A stretch of DNA of 36,530 nt from Spirochaetales bacterium (GTDB lineage Bacteria; Spirochaetota; Spirochaetia; UBA9216): positions 1 to 36,530 of the forward strand of contig QKCC01000030.1 in NCBI GenBank assembly GCA_003245835.1, given 5' to 3'. A program made the translations under genes and the position numbers. The notes under the pieces were generated by a model. It was not told the DNA's origin and did not search any database. It worked only from the letters and a program-made list of their open reading frames with translations. Positions 22,310 through 29,985 of this stretch are shown here, piece by piece. Within the stretch, counting starts at the first letter, position 1. Every line of letters starts with the position of its first letter.

Positions 22310-23215
22310 ATGATTGAGATAAAAAATGTCAGTAAAAGCTACGGTAAGACCAGGGCTGTAAACGATCTGTCGTTCACGCTTGAGCGCGGAGAGATTTTCG
22401 GTCTGCTTGGTCCCAACGGGGCGGGCAAGTCAACAACAATCAGGATGATAATGAATATTATCAGGCAGGATTCCGGCGAGATCCTTTTTGATGGTAAGCC
22501 GATTAATGAATCCGACAAGGACCGAATCGGCTACCTTCCAGAGGAACGCGGACTGTATAAAAAAGTCCCGGTAGATGAGCTTCTTGTATTTTTTGCCGCG
22601 CTCAAGGGGCTTCCGCCTGCAAAGGCTCTGAGTGAAATGGATCCCTACCTGAAGCGGATGGGGCTGCTTGACTGGAAGAAAAGCATGACAGATTCCCTGT
22701 CAAAAGGGATGAGTCAGAAGCTGCAGTTTATTTCTACAATACTGCATGATCCTGAAATTATAATTCTGGACGAACCGTTTTCAGGTCTTGATCCGGTTAG
22801 CGCCGACCAGATGAGCGCAATGATTGCGGAATTGCGGGACAGGGGAAAAACCATCATATTCTCGACCCACATAATGGACCACGCCGAAAAGATCTGCAAC
22901 AAGATCTGTATAATCAAGGACGGGAAGATCAGAACCTCCGGGTCCCTCGATCAGGTTAAGGCTGCTCACGGGCGCAACACGGTCGTTATTAATTTTGAGG
23001 GCAGCGCCGGGTTTATCCGCGAATTGCCGTTTGTAAGCGATATCATCGAATGGCCCGGTTCATGCGAAGTGTCGCTGAATGATGAACCGGATTCGGGGCA
23101 GAAACTCCTGCAGGCTGCGGCGCAGCGGCTGAAGATCAGCCGTTTTGAGATCCAGCGGCCGAGCCTGCATAAAATTTTTGTTGATCTCGCCGGAGAAGGA
23201 AAGAAAGATGAATAA
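22310..23215 (+). CDS. ABC exporter ATPase, NatA-like
   Basis: A 301-residue ATPase subunit. Walker A is GPNGAGKSTTIRMI near residue 38, the Q-loop region is YLPEERGLYKKV, the signature is LSKGMSQKLQFIS, Walker B is EIIILDEPFSGLDP and the switch histidine is in IIFSTHIMDHAEKI. The C-terminal 80 residues form the extra domain typical of the NatA/DUF4162 group. AGGAG precedes the ATG. It overlaps the permease gene by 8 bases. NatAB exports sodium in Bacillus, but members of this family export many compounds, so the cargo is unknown. Confidence 0.93.
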   Translation: MIEIKNVSKSYGKTRAVNDLSFTLERGEIFGLLGPNGAGKSTTIRMIMNIIRQDSGEILFDGKPINESDKDRIGYLPEERGLYKKVPVDELLVFFAALKGLPPAKALSEMDPYLKRMGLLDWKKSMTDSLSKGMSQKLQFISTILHDPEIIILDEPFSGLDPVSADQMSAMIAELRDRGKTIIFSTHIMDHAEKICNKICIIKDGKIRTSGSLDQVKAAHGRNTVVINFEGSAGFIRELPFVSDIIEWPGSCEVSLNDEPDSGQKLLQAAAQRLKISRFEIQRPSLHKIFVDLAGEGKKDE

Positions 23216-24440
23216 GTTAAAAGTAATGATTAAGTACAATTTCAGGCGTACCACAGTAAAGACAAGCTTCAAGGTCCTGACAGTGATCGGTCCAGTTCTG
23301 ATAATCGCAATGGCGGTTCTGCCCGGCCTGCTCACGCAGCGCAGCCTTGAATCTGTTTCTGACGCGAAGGTCGCCGTTTTCGGGGGCGATGAAGGCCTCG
23401 CACTGGCTTTGATTGCAGCAAGTCCGGATTTCCTTACCCTGTACCGGACTGATGATTTTGAAACAGCGAGGCGGAACAGTCTTGCCGGCGGTATCGACGG
23501 CGTGCTTGTGCTTCCGGTCAACGCGATGACTTCAAATGTTCTGAGTTTTTATACCCGGTCAGGAAGCAATATTGTTTTGACCGAAACTGTCCGGAATACA
23601 GTAGGACAGATCCTTACGGGTCTGAGGGCGGCCGAAGCAGGAATCGATCCTGCGAAGATTGCCGCACTGACAGCCCTGCCCGCTCTCGATATTGTTCAGC
23701 TTAACCGGGACGGGGGCGACAGGGAAGGGCAGAACTTCAACGAATTCATTTACACGGCGATTGCGTTTATCATGCTGCTTTATATGACAACGCTGCTTTA
23801 CAGCCAGATGATCGGCAGATCGGTTGTAACCGAAAAAACAAGTAAGACTGTAGAGGTAATGCTTTCGTCCGTACGCCCCGAAACGCTTATGACTGGAAAG
23901 ATAGTCGGAATGGGCCTTGCAGGAATTCTGCAGTATGCCGTCTGGATTCTTGTTTCTCTGGTTTTCATGAAGATTGCCGGTCCGGTTTTCAGCCTTGAAA
24001 TGCCGGCCCTTCTGTCGTCCGATAAACTCGGTTTTCTGATATTGTTTTTTCTGCTTGCGTTTTTCCTGTATTCAGGACTGTATGCGGCGGTCGGCGCAAT
24101 GTCCGAGGATGAACAGAGCTACGGACAGGTGCAGATGCCCTTCATCATTCCGCTTGTTGTTCCGATGGTGATGGTCTCTTATCTTGTAATGAACCCTGAT
24201 GCGCCGGTTACTGTTTTTATGTCGTTTTTTCCGCTTACCGCGCCGATGACGATGTTCGTACGCGTGATAGTGTCCTACCCTGGGACTCTGCAGATCCTGA
24301 TCTGTGTCGCTGTAATGCTTGTTTCGATTGTTCTGACTGCAATCGGATCAGGGAAGATCTTCCGGACGGCGATCCTGATGACGGGCAAGAGTATGAAACT
24401 CAAAGACGGGATCAAGCTGCTATTTGCGGGGGATAGATAG
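23208..24440 (+). CDS. ABC-2 exporter permease, NatB-like
   Basis: The ATG at 23208 overlapping the ATPase gene is chosen, with AGAAGGAAAG upstream; an earlier in-frame ATG at 23145 would lie well inside that gene. The 410-residue protein has one N-terminal membrane helix (about 22-42), an extracytoplasmic domain of about 130 residues, and five to six C-terminal helices (from about 180), the usual ABC-2 type 3 fold. SRSVVTEKTSKTVEVMLSS-like sequence (here GRSVVTEKTSKTVEVMLSSV) is the conserved cytoplasmic loop of NatB/CcmB-like exporters. It should pair with the NatA-like ATPase as a homodimeric exporter. Confidence 0.9.
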   Translation: MNKLKVMIKYNFRRTTVKTSFKVLTVIGPVLIIAMAVLPGLLTQRSLESVSDAKVAVFGGDEGLALALIAASPDFLTLYRTDDFETARRNSLAGGIDGVLVLPVNAMTSNVLSFYTRSGSNIVLTETVRNTVGQILTGLRAAEAGIDPAKIAALTALPALDIVQLNRDGGDREGQNFNEFIYTAIAFIMLLYMTTLLYSQMIGRSVVTEKTSKTVEVMLSSVRPETLMTGKIVGMGLAGILQYAVWILVSLVFMKIAGPVFSLEMPALLSSDKLGFLILFFLLAFFLYSGLYAAVGAMSEDEQSYGQVQMPFIIPLVVPMVMVSYLVMNPDAPVTVFMSFFPLTAPMTMFVRVIVSYPGTLQILICVAVMLVSIVLTAIGSGKIFRTAILMTGKSMKLKDGIKLLFAGDR

Positions 24441-24474
24441 TTGCATATATTTTTATCGATAATTAGTTATAGTA

Positions 24475-24503
24475 TTGACATGGCGGCCCGTATATAGTAA
24501 AAA
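24475..24503 (+). promoter_or_regulatory. Weak promoter candidate for the HesB-like gene
   Basis: TTGACA (24475-24480) and TAAAAA (24498-24503) are 17 bases apart. Transcription would start at or next to the ATG at 24510, giving a leaderless message, in agreement with the lack of a visible ribosome site. The -10 matches consensus at only four positions. Confidence 0.35.
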
Positions 24504-24509
24504 GTATAT

Positions 24510-24794
24510 ATGGTTATTACTGAGAAAGCAAAGGGTCCCCTGAAGGAACTGATTGACACCCGTCCCGGGAAGGTTTTTACGGTTTTTATTCAGGGGTTCG
24601 GCTGAGGCGGTCCGCAGATAAATATGGCTCTGGATGAGTCCGACGAAAAACTGACCGCCCTTGAACATGAAGGGTTTACGTTCCAGTTTGAAGAACGTTT
24701 ACAACAAATAGTTGATACTATCATTATTGATTTCACGGAAAACTTCTGGCAGAGGGGGCTTACAATAAGAACCTCGCAGAGAGGAAGCTGCTGA
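24510..24794 (+). CDS. HesB-like selenoprotein with in-frame TGA (Sec) at codon 32
   Basis: The frame from ATG 24510 reads to TGA at 24603-24605 and continues open to TGA at 24792-24794, 94 codons in all. Before the TGA: MVITEKAKGPLKEL and GKVFTVFIQGFG; after it: GGPQINMALDESDEKL, EGFTFQFEERLQQIV, IIDFTENFWQRGLTIR and a C-terminal GSC. This is the layout of HesB/IscA-like proteins, and G-F-G-U-G-G-P is where the known HesB-like selenoprotein family carries selenocysteine in place of the conserved cysteine. The reading on both sides of the TGA fits one family, so decoding as Sec is more likely than a pseudogene. After the TGA only a weak stem (CAGA 24615-24618 with TCTG 24629-24632) was found, so a bacterial SECIS is unproven. 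Function in the family is unknown; Fe-S handling or redox chemistry is inferred. Confidence 0.8.
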
Positions 24795-24825
24795 GATCAG
24801 AGCCGGTTCTCCGCCGGACTGTAGA

Positions 24826-24849
24826 GCCGCAGGATTTTGTTCCTGCGGC
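24826..24849. terminator. Hairpin between the convergent selenoprotein and histidine kinase genes
   Basis: GCCGCAGGA (24826-24834) and TCCTGCGGC (24841-24849) form a nine-pair stem with a six-base loop. Neither strand has a strong T-run, but the position between converging genes suits a shared terminator. Confidence 0.6.
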
Positions 24850-24865
24850 AGGTTAAAAGGCGTGA

Positions 24866-27682
24866 TTATCCTTGGGGTTTCTCCACGCCCGCCAATATTT
24901 CAGGAAGCAGCTGTCCGGCTGCTTTGAAATTATACTTTTCAATCATAGAATCCAGTTCTTCCATCTTTTCAAACAGTTCATCCGGCAGGCTGTATTCAGT
25001 TATCCTGCAGCAGACCGCCGAACAGTCCTTCGGCCGCCGTTTTGGAATAATTTCAACGAGTTCGGTCAGCAGTTTATTGACCTCTTCCCGGTTAAATGCT
25101 TTCTTTTGATCGCCTCCCGATGATTCGCTGGTCCCGGAAGAATCTGCCGGGGACGCTGCCTTCTGTCCCTTTTTCGGGGGATTTTCCGCAAAACCAGCGG
25201 TTTTCAGGTTTTCGATCAGGAACTCCAGGTTATTCAGGAAATCTGTTTTTGCCTTATCGTCCGATTTTTCCTCTTTTAGGTGAGAATCAAACACAGCTGC
25301 GCTCTTCTGCAGTTCTTCCGCACCCAGGTTTCCCGAGGCTCCCTTTATTGTATGCACAAGCCTTTCGGCTGTTTTAAAATCAGCAGCTGCTATGGCCGTA
25401 TCCAGCTCCTTCCGGGAGTTCCCAAAGTCAGTCACAAAACTGCGGAGAAGCTTTCTGTACAGTTTGATATTGCCGTTTACCCGTTTGAGGCCGTTCGAAG
25501 TATCAAGCTGGCCTACCTCGGGCAGTTCCTCCACCGGAATCGTCTTCATACCGGGTTCCGGGTGTTTCTCAAAGTTTTCAGGAAGCTTTCTGCTTCCTCC
25601 TGGAAGCCATTTTACAAGCGCTTTCCACAGCATCCCCGGATCGATAGGTTTTGTGACGTAATCGTTCATTCCGGCTGAAAGAACGCGTTCCTGTACCCCG
25701 CTCATTGCGTCCGCCGTCATCGCGATTACCGGCAGGCTGATGAAGTCAGGGTTTGCTCTTATGCTTTTTACTGCTTCATATCCGTCCATCACCGGCATCT
25801 GCAGATCCATCAGGACAATCTCAAAGCCGGAGTCAGCGGTCAGGCTATCCCTGAGGCCCCGGGTAAACACCGCTTCACAGGCAAGTCTGCCGTTATCGGC
25901 TATTTCAACAAAGAAACCTTCCTGTTCCAGAATCTCGCTTGCTACCTGCTGATTGATTTCGTTATCTTCGACTAAAAGGATCCTCGCTCCGCGGATCTGT
26001 TCGAAACCTTCAGGTTTACTCTCGGCCGTTCCCTTGTTCTCTTCTTGCTGTTCATACCCCAGTACTGACATGATCTGGTTCAACAGCGCGGACTGGCTTA
26101 CCGGCTTAAGCAGGATCCCGTCGAAGCCCGCGTCCCCGGCTTTTCGTATAACATCTTCCATTCCGAACCCTGTTGCGAGGATTACCTTCGGAAGCTCCGA
26201 AGGATCGTAGAAATCCCTGATCATATTGAAAGTCTCCACACCGTTCAATCCGGGCATCTGAAAGTCCAGCAGAATCAGATCATATTTTTTTGAACCCGAT
26301 TCAGTGTTTCTTTTTATCTCGTTCAGGGCGTCATGTCCGCTGGTCGCAATAACAGACTGACTTCCAAAATCATCCAGGTAGCTGCTGAATACCTTGCAGA
26401 CTGTTGTACTGTCGTCGACTATAAGGATCTTCAGCTCGCTCATAACCGGGAATACTGTTTTTCTTTTTCTGGCAGCCTGCTTTTCCTGAATCGGCAGCCG
26501 TGCCGTGAAAAAGAACTCGCTTCCCTTCCCGTACTCACTCTCGACACCGACTTCACCGTCCATCATTTCAGTCAGCCTCTTGCTGATTGTGAGCCCGAGT
26601 CCGGTACCGCCGTATTTTCGTGTAGTTGAGGTGTCCGCCTGTGAGAATGCCTGGAACAGCTTGGACCTTTGTTCAGGTGTCAGTCCTATTCCTGTATCCC
26701 TGACGCCGAAGCGGAGCAGCACATTATTTTTTCCTTTCTCAATCAGCCTGGCCGATACGACAATTTCGCCTTCCTGCGTAAATTTAACCGCGTTATTGGT
26801 GAAGTTCAGAAGGATCTGGCCGAGCCTCAGCGGGTCTCCAATCAGGTTTACAGGAATGTCATGGTCAACAGAGATCACGAATTCGAGCCCTTTATCCTGG
26901 GCCTTGATGCTTACGAGGTTTGCAAGGTTTTCAAATACCTCATCAAGGTTGAAATCTATTGATTCAATGTCCATCTTTCCGGCTTCGATTTTAGAGAAGT
27001 CAAGAATGTCGTTGATTATACCCAGCAGGTTATGCGCTGAGTTGTATATCTTTGCGGAATAATCCTTCTGCTTGTCCGACAGCTCAGTTTTCATAAGCAG
27101 GTGATTAAGACCGAGAATGGCGTTCATCGGTGTCCTGATCTCATGGCTCATATTTGCAAGAAAATCGCCCTTTGCCCTGGTAGCTGCTTCAGCTGCTTCT
27201 TTTGCAACGTGCAGTTCTTCTGCCTGCTTTTCAAGCTCGTCATTCTTGCCCCGCAGGCTTGTCAGAAGAACTTCCCTTGAGGGTGAAGAAAGGATACCTG
27301 ATATTATCGAAAAATCTTCGCCTGTAAGTTTACGGCTGCCGCCGAGCGACCAGAAAGCGGCTATTTCAGTACTGTTTCCGGTTTCGGAATTTTCGGTTAT
27401 TCTGCCGAGCAGCCTTTTCGGGCCGCTGCCGAGGGTAACCCGTCGGTCGAAGACTACGTTCAATGACAAAAATTCCGGCTGCTGGTCATCATCCAGATAA
27501 AAGCCGGTTTTTGCGGCAGCGCCGCTTTTGAATCCTGTTTTGATCAGCTCGGAAAACCCGGCAGCATACCTCGATGCCGTAATCTCTTCAATGCCGACAT
27601 GTCCCGATACGCTCATGAGTTTGCTCACTATATCATTCAGTTCGAGCGCTGTTTTTACTTCCATATTTGCAACATTTATCAT
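24866..27682 (-). CDS. Hybrid histidine kinase with two receiver domains and HPt
   Basis: A 938-residue cytoplasmic hybrid kinase without clear membrane helices. Residues 1-140 form an uncharacterised N-terminal sensor or docking domain, 140-172 a coiled coil, then the HisKA domain with H180 in NMSHEIRTPMNAILG, and the ATPase domain (290-398; NFTNNAVKFT, DTGIGL, GGTGLGLTIS). Receiver 1 spans 417-543 with D473, receiver 2 spans 565-695 with D626, and the HPt domain 732-830 with H777 (HTIKGASGNLG). A phosphorelay His-Asp-His inside one chain is expected, ending on a separate regulator. The gene overlaps the RsbX-like gene by 4 bp (ATGA), so it is the last gene of a stressosome operon; its N-terminal domain is the probable target of RsbT. 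Confidence 0.94.
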   Translation of the reverse strand: MINVANMEVKTALELNDIVSKLMSVSGHVGIEEITASRYAAGFSELIKTGFKSGAAAKTGFYLDDDQQPEFLSLNVVFDRRVTLGSGPKRLLGRITENSETGNSTEIAAFWSLGGSRKLTGEDFSIISGILSSPSREVLLTSLRGKNDELEKQAEELHVAKEAAEAATRAKGDFLANMSHEIRTPMNAILGLNHLLMKTELSDKQKDYSAKIYNSAHNLLGIINDILDFSKIEAGKMDIESIDFNLDEVFENLANLVSIKAQDKGLEFVISVDHDIPVNLIGDPLRLGQILLNFTNNAVKFTQEGEIVVSARLIEKGKNNVLLRFGVRDTGIGLTPEQRSKLFQAFSQADTSTTRKYGGTGLGLTISKRLTEMMDGEVGVESEYGKGSEFFFTARLPIQEKQAARKRKTVFPVMSELKILIVDDSTTVCKVFSSYLDDFGSQSVIATSGHDALNEIKRNTESGSKKYDLILLDFQMPGLNGVETFNMIRDFYDPSELPKVILATGFGMEDVIRKAGDAGFDGILLKPVSQSALLNQIMSVLGYEQQEENKGTAESKPEGFEQIRGARILLVEDNEINQQVASEILEQEGFFVEIADNGRLACEAVFTRGLRDSLTADSGFEIVLMDLQMPVMDGYEAVKSIRANPDFISLPVIAMTADAMSGVQERVLSAGMNDYVTKPIDPGMLWKALVKWLPGGSRKLPENFEKHPEPGMKTIPVEELPEVGQLDTSNGLKRVNGNIKLYRKLLRSFVTDFGNSRKELDTAIAAADFKTAERLVHTIKGASGNLGAEELQKSAAVFDSHLKEEKSDDKAKTDFLNNLEFLIENLKTAGFAENPPKKGQKAASPADSSGTSESSGGDQKKAFNREEVNKLLTELVEIIPKRRPKDCSAVCCRITEYSLPDELFEKMEELDSMIEKYNFKAAGQLLPEILAGVEKPQG

Positions 27683-28266
27683 TTAAGATACCTCAATACT
27701 GAGCACGAGCTGTCATCGTTGTCTTTTCCGAGCAGCGTAATGAAGCTCGCGGCTATATCCTCTGAGCTGCCGCTCAGCAGATCCGGGTATTCTTCCATTA
27801 CAAAGTGTTCAGTAATTCCGTCGGAGGTCAGTACTATAATGTCTCCCGGATAAACAACGGCAGTCTGTGTTTTAGGCGGCCGGATCGAATAACCGATTAT
27901 CCCGTCTGCCGACCTCAGCGACTGCCTGCGGTAGCCGTATATTCTTGCGGTTATATTACCTATTCCGGAGTATCTGAAGTCTCCGGATTCAAGATCCAGA
28001 ATCCCGATAAAACCTACGGTCCCGACGGAGCCCGTCAATACTTCATGAAGTCCCGAGATTATTTCATCCGGCTCTTTGCCGCACGTCTTTTCGGTAAAAT
28101 TCACGGCGGCTGCTGCGGCTTCAGCTGCCGCAGCGCCGTGTCCCAGTGCATCAAAATGCGCTATAAAGCAGTTTCCGTCAATAATTCTGAAGCAGCCGTC
28201 ATCCCCGCATTCGTCATCACGCCCGGAATATGGTTTTTTTATCAGTGCATAATCGACTGGGTTCAT
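27679..28266 (-). CDS. rsbX: RsbX-like PP2C/SpoIIE-family serine phosphatase
   Basis: The ATG at 28266 overlaps the RsbT stop (ATGA) and follows GGAG; a GTG at 28281 is possible but less likely. The 195-residue protein is a single phosphatase domain: HFDALGHGAAAAEAA and LTSDGI contain the metal-binding aspartates, with TVGFIGILDLESGDF and GIGNITARIYG between. RsbX removes phosphates from RsbR and RsbS to reset the stressosome. The short length, with no N-terminal linker, fits RsbX and argues against the longer RsbU. Confidence 0.88.
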   Translation of the reverse strand: MNPVDYALIKKPYSGRDDECGDDGCFRIIDGNCFIAHFDALGHGAAAAEAAAAAVNFTEKTCGKEPDEIISGLHEVLTGSVGTVGFIGILDLESGDFRYSGIGNITARIYGYRRQSLRSADGIIGYSIRPPKTQTAVVYPGDIIVLTSDGITEHFVMEEYPDLLSGSSEDIAASFITLLGKDNDDSSCSVLRYLK

Positions 28267-28679
28267 TGTCCGGTTCTCCACTTTCTGACCTTAACAATTG
28301 TGCCCTTCCGGTTTTCTGATTCAATAATGAATTCATCCATCAGTCTTTTTACGCTCGGCAATCCGAGTCCGAGGCTTTTACCTGTGGAATAAGTTTCACG
28401 CATCGCCATCTCAATATCCGGTATGCCTGGGCCGTTATCAACCGCTTCTATCTCTATTCCGGTTTTATCAGCATCTGTGACGGCGCGCAGGTAAATCATT
28501 CCTGATCCGGCATATTTGATTATATTCGTAGACAGTTCCGATGCAGCCGTAGAAATCAGTGCGGTCTCGGTATTGGAGTATCCGAGTTCTTTTGTGAGGA
28601 TCATAACGGCGTATACAAAGCCTGCATTATCGGAGGGCTGATGAAGTTCGAACAACTGCTCATCAGAAACGGAGATCAT
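28263..28679 (-). CDS. rsbT: RsbT-like switch serine/threonine kinase
   Basis: A 138-residue GHKL-fold kinase. The N box is ASELSTNIIKYAGSG, the G1 box is DNGPGIPD and the G2 region is TGKSLGLGLPSVKRLMDEF. RsbT phosphorylates RsbS and RsbR and, when released from the stressosome, binds and activates a downstream partner. It overlaps the RsbS gene by 4 bp at its start and the RsbX gene by 4 bp at its end. An RsbW-type anti-sigma factor is the alternative, but the RsbS neighbour and order favour RsbT. Confidence 0.9.
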   Translation of the reverse strand: MISVSDEQLFELHQPSDNAGFVYAVMILTKELGYSNTETALISTAASELSTNIIKYAGSGMIYLRAVTDADKTGIEIEAVDNGPGIPDIEMAMRETYSTGKSLGLGLPSVKRLMDEFIIESENRKGTIVKVRKWRTGQ

Positions 28680-29035
28680 TTAATTCTGCCCGCATTTTCT
28701 TTTAAAAATGCCAAACCGTCATCCATTGTTGACACGGTAATCAGTCCGTCTGTATCCACGTCAAGTTCGACCAGGCTCGATGCTGCGCCCGGCTGAATCC
28801 CGACGATTACTGATTCAGCTCCGATTACCGAGAGTGTTTTTACCATCTTTCTGAGGGCTTCAAAAAGTGAACTGTCCATTACCCGGACAGCTGAAAGATC
28901 CAGAACAGCCTGTTCAACTTTCCTGGTCCTTACGGTATTCAGAATTTGGTCCTGCTTTTTGAACAACTCTCTTTCGTCGATGCTGTTGCTTAAGGTGATT
29001 ATGAGCGTCCGGTCAACTATCTGGATTCCTTCCAT
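28676..29035 (-). CDS. rsbS: RsbS-like STAS protein
   Basis: A 119-residue single STAS domain. AVLDLSAVRVMDSSLFEAL carries D54-S55, the site where RsbS is phosphorylated by RsbT. The remainder (SVIVGIQPGAASSLVELDVD and LITVSTMDDGLAFLKE) is the usual STAS C-terminal half. It starts 10 bp after the RsbR-like gene with GAAGGA as ribosome site. In the stressosome it forms the scaffold with RsbR and holds RsbT. Confidence 0.93.
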   Translation of the reverse strand: MEGIQIVDRTLIITLSNSIDERELFKKQDQILNTVRTRKVEQAVLDLSAVRVMDSSLFEALRKMVKTLSVIGAESVIVGIQPGAASSLVELDVDTDGLITVSTMDDGLAFLKENAGRIK

Positions 29036-29045
29036 AATTGATCCT

Positions 29046-29852
29046 TCAGTTATTGATTACATTTAGTTTAAGTGCGGAGAATGAATCCGACAGCGCTTCC
29101 TGGAGGTTTGATTTTGTTGTGATTGAGCCGAGTTCTATTCCAAGCTGTACAAGTGTCTGTGCGACTGCAGGAGAAATCCCCGACAGGATGCATGTGCAGC
29201 CCATAAGCTTTGTCGCCTTGGCTATTTTGATAAGATGGTTCGCAACAGCAGTATCGACTGCAGCCACCCCCTGGATGTCGAGAATAATCACCTTCGCGGA
29301 AGTTTCGTTAATCTCGTTGAGCATCTTGTCCATCATCTGCTGGGCCCTGAATGAGTCGATAATTCCAACCACAGGAAGCATCAGGATCCTGTCCCAGAGT
29401 TTGATTACGGGGGTCGATATCTCCATTATCGTCTTACTCTGCTCTTTGAGTTTCTTCTCCTGCTGCACGGTTTCGGTGATGTCTATGATGTATTCAAGTC
29501 CGCCTACAATTTCGCCGTTGTCATCGACGAGCGCATCTGAGGTATATTCTATCGGGAGCACTCTTCCGCTCAGGGTCACTTCGTTTCTGACGGTAACGGA
29601 TTTACCTCCTTCGATAACCTGCCGCATTCGGCATTCAGGCGTATTGCAGTGTTTTGATTTCATGATGGAATAACAGTAATTACCTTCCAGGGCTTCCCTT
29701 TTCTTTCCTGTCATCCTGCATCCGGCATTGTTCATGTAAATGATTCTGAGATCCTTGTCTACCGCCATGACCGGGGTGGGAAGCTGTTCGAGTATCTGTT
29801 TTGACATAATGTTGCTGATAGGGTTCTGGGCGGGGGGCATTTTTTTTTCCAT
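29046..29852 (-). CDS. rsbR: RsbR-like stressosome sensor (PAS + STAS)
   Basis: A 268-residue protein. Residues 16-128 form a PAS domain (MSKQILEQLPTPVMAVDKDL, then GGLEYIIDITETVQQEKKL). A short helix leads to a C-terminal STAS domain (150-265) with LDIQGVAAVDTAVANHLIK, in which T201 matches the phosphorylated T205 of B. subtilis RsbRA. The place of its T171 holds S167 (IIDSFRA). The PAS core carries four cysteines (C45, C60, C69, C74) and a histidine (H68), suggesting a redox or metal sensor. Most RsbR proteins have a globin-like sensor instead. It heads the operon, behind a good promoter. Confidence 0.93.
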   Translation of the reverse strand: MEKKMPPAQNPISNIMSKQILEQLPTPVMAVDKDLRIIYMNNAGCRMTGKKREALEGNYCYSIMKSKHCNTPECRMRQVIEGGKSVTVRNEVTLSGRVLPIEYTSDALVDDNGEIVGGLEYIIDITETVQQEKKLKEQSKTIMEISTPVIKLWDRILMLPVVGIIDSFRAQQMMDKMLNEINETSAKVIILDIQGVAAVDTAVANHLIKIAKATKLMGCTCILSGISPAVAQTLVQLGIELGSITTKSNLQEALSDSFSALKLNVINN

Positions 29853-29876
29853 ACTTTTATTCTCCTTAACTAATCA

Positions 29877-29905
29877 ATTCTAAGTTTCGAAAGAGCTGTT
29901 GTCAA
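29877..29905 (-). promoter_or_regulatory. Promoter of the stressosome operon
   Basis: On the minus strand TTGACA (29900-29905) and TAGAAT (29877-29882) are separated by 17 bases, with the ATG about 25 bases after the -10 and AAGGAG before it. No terminator was seen between the sorC stop (29986) and this promoter, so read-through from the sugar regulator is possible. Confidence 0.8.
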
Positions 29906-29985
29906 TTAATAAATTTTTGCTGCTACAATTGTTAGGAGACTATATCTGCTTTTGGATGATAGAAGTTTGTGGACCTGCCGCTGTT

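Noticed and set aside
24510-24794. Reading the TGA-interrupted HesB-like gene as a simple pseudogene
   Set aside because: Both halves are intact in the same frame, there is no other lesion, and the stop is TGA exactly at the position used for Sec in this family. Kept as an alternative until Sec machinery is confirmed.
26505-27062. A 185-codon plus-strand open frame inside the histidine kinase gene
   Set aside because: It is antisense to strongly conserved HisKA and ATPase motifs, has no ribosome site and is rich in Ser/Pro as expected from a shadow frame.
29906-29985. Search for a terminator after the SorC gene
   Set aside because: No stem with a T-run was found on the minus strand between the sorC stop and the stressosome promoter, so none is reported.
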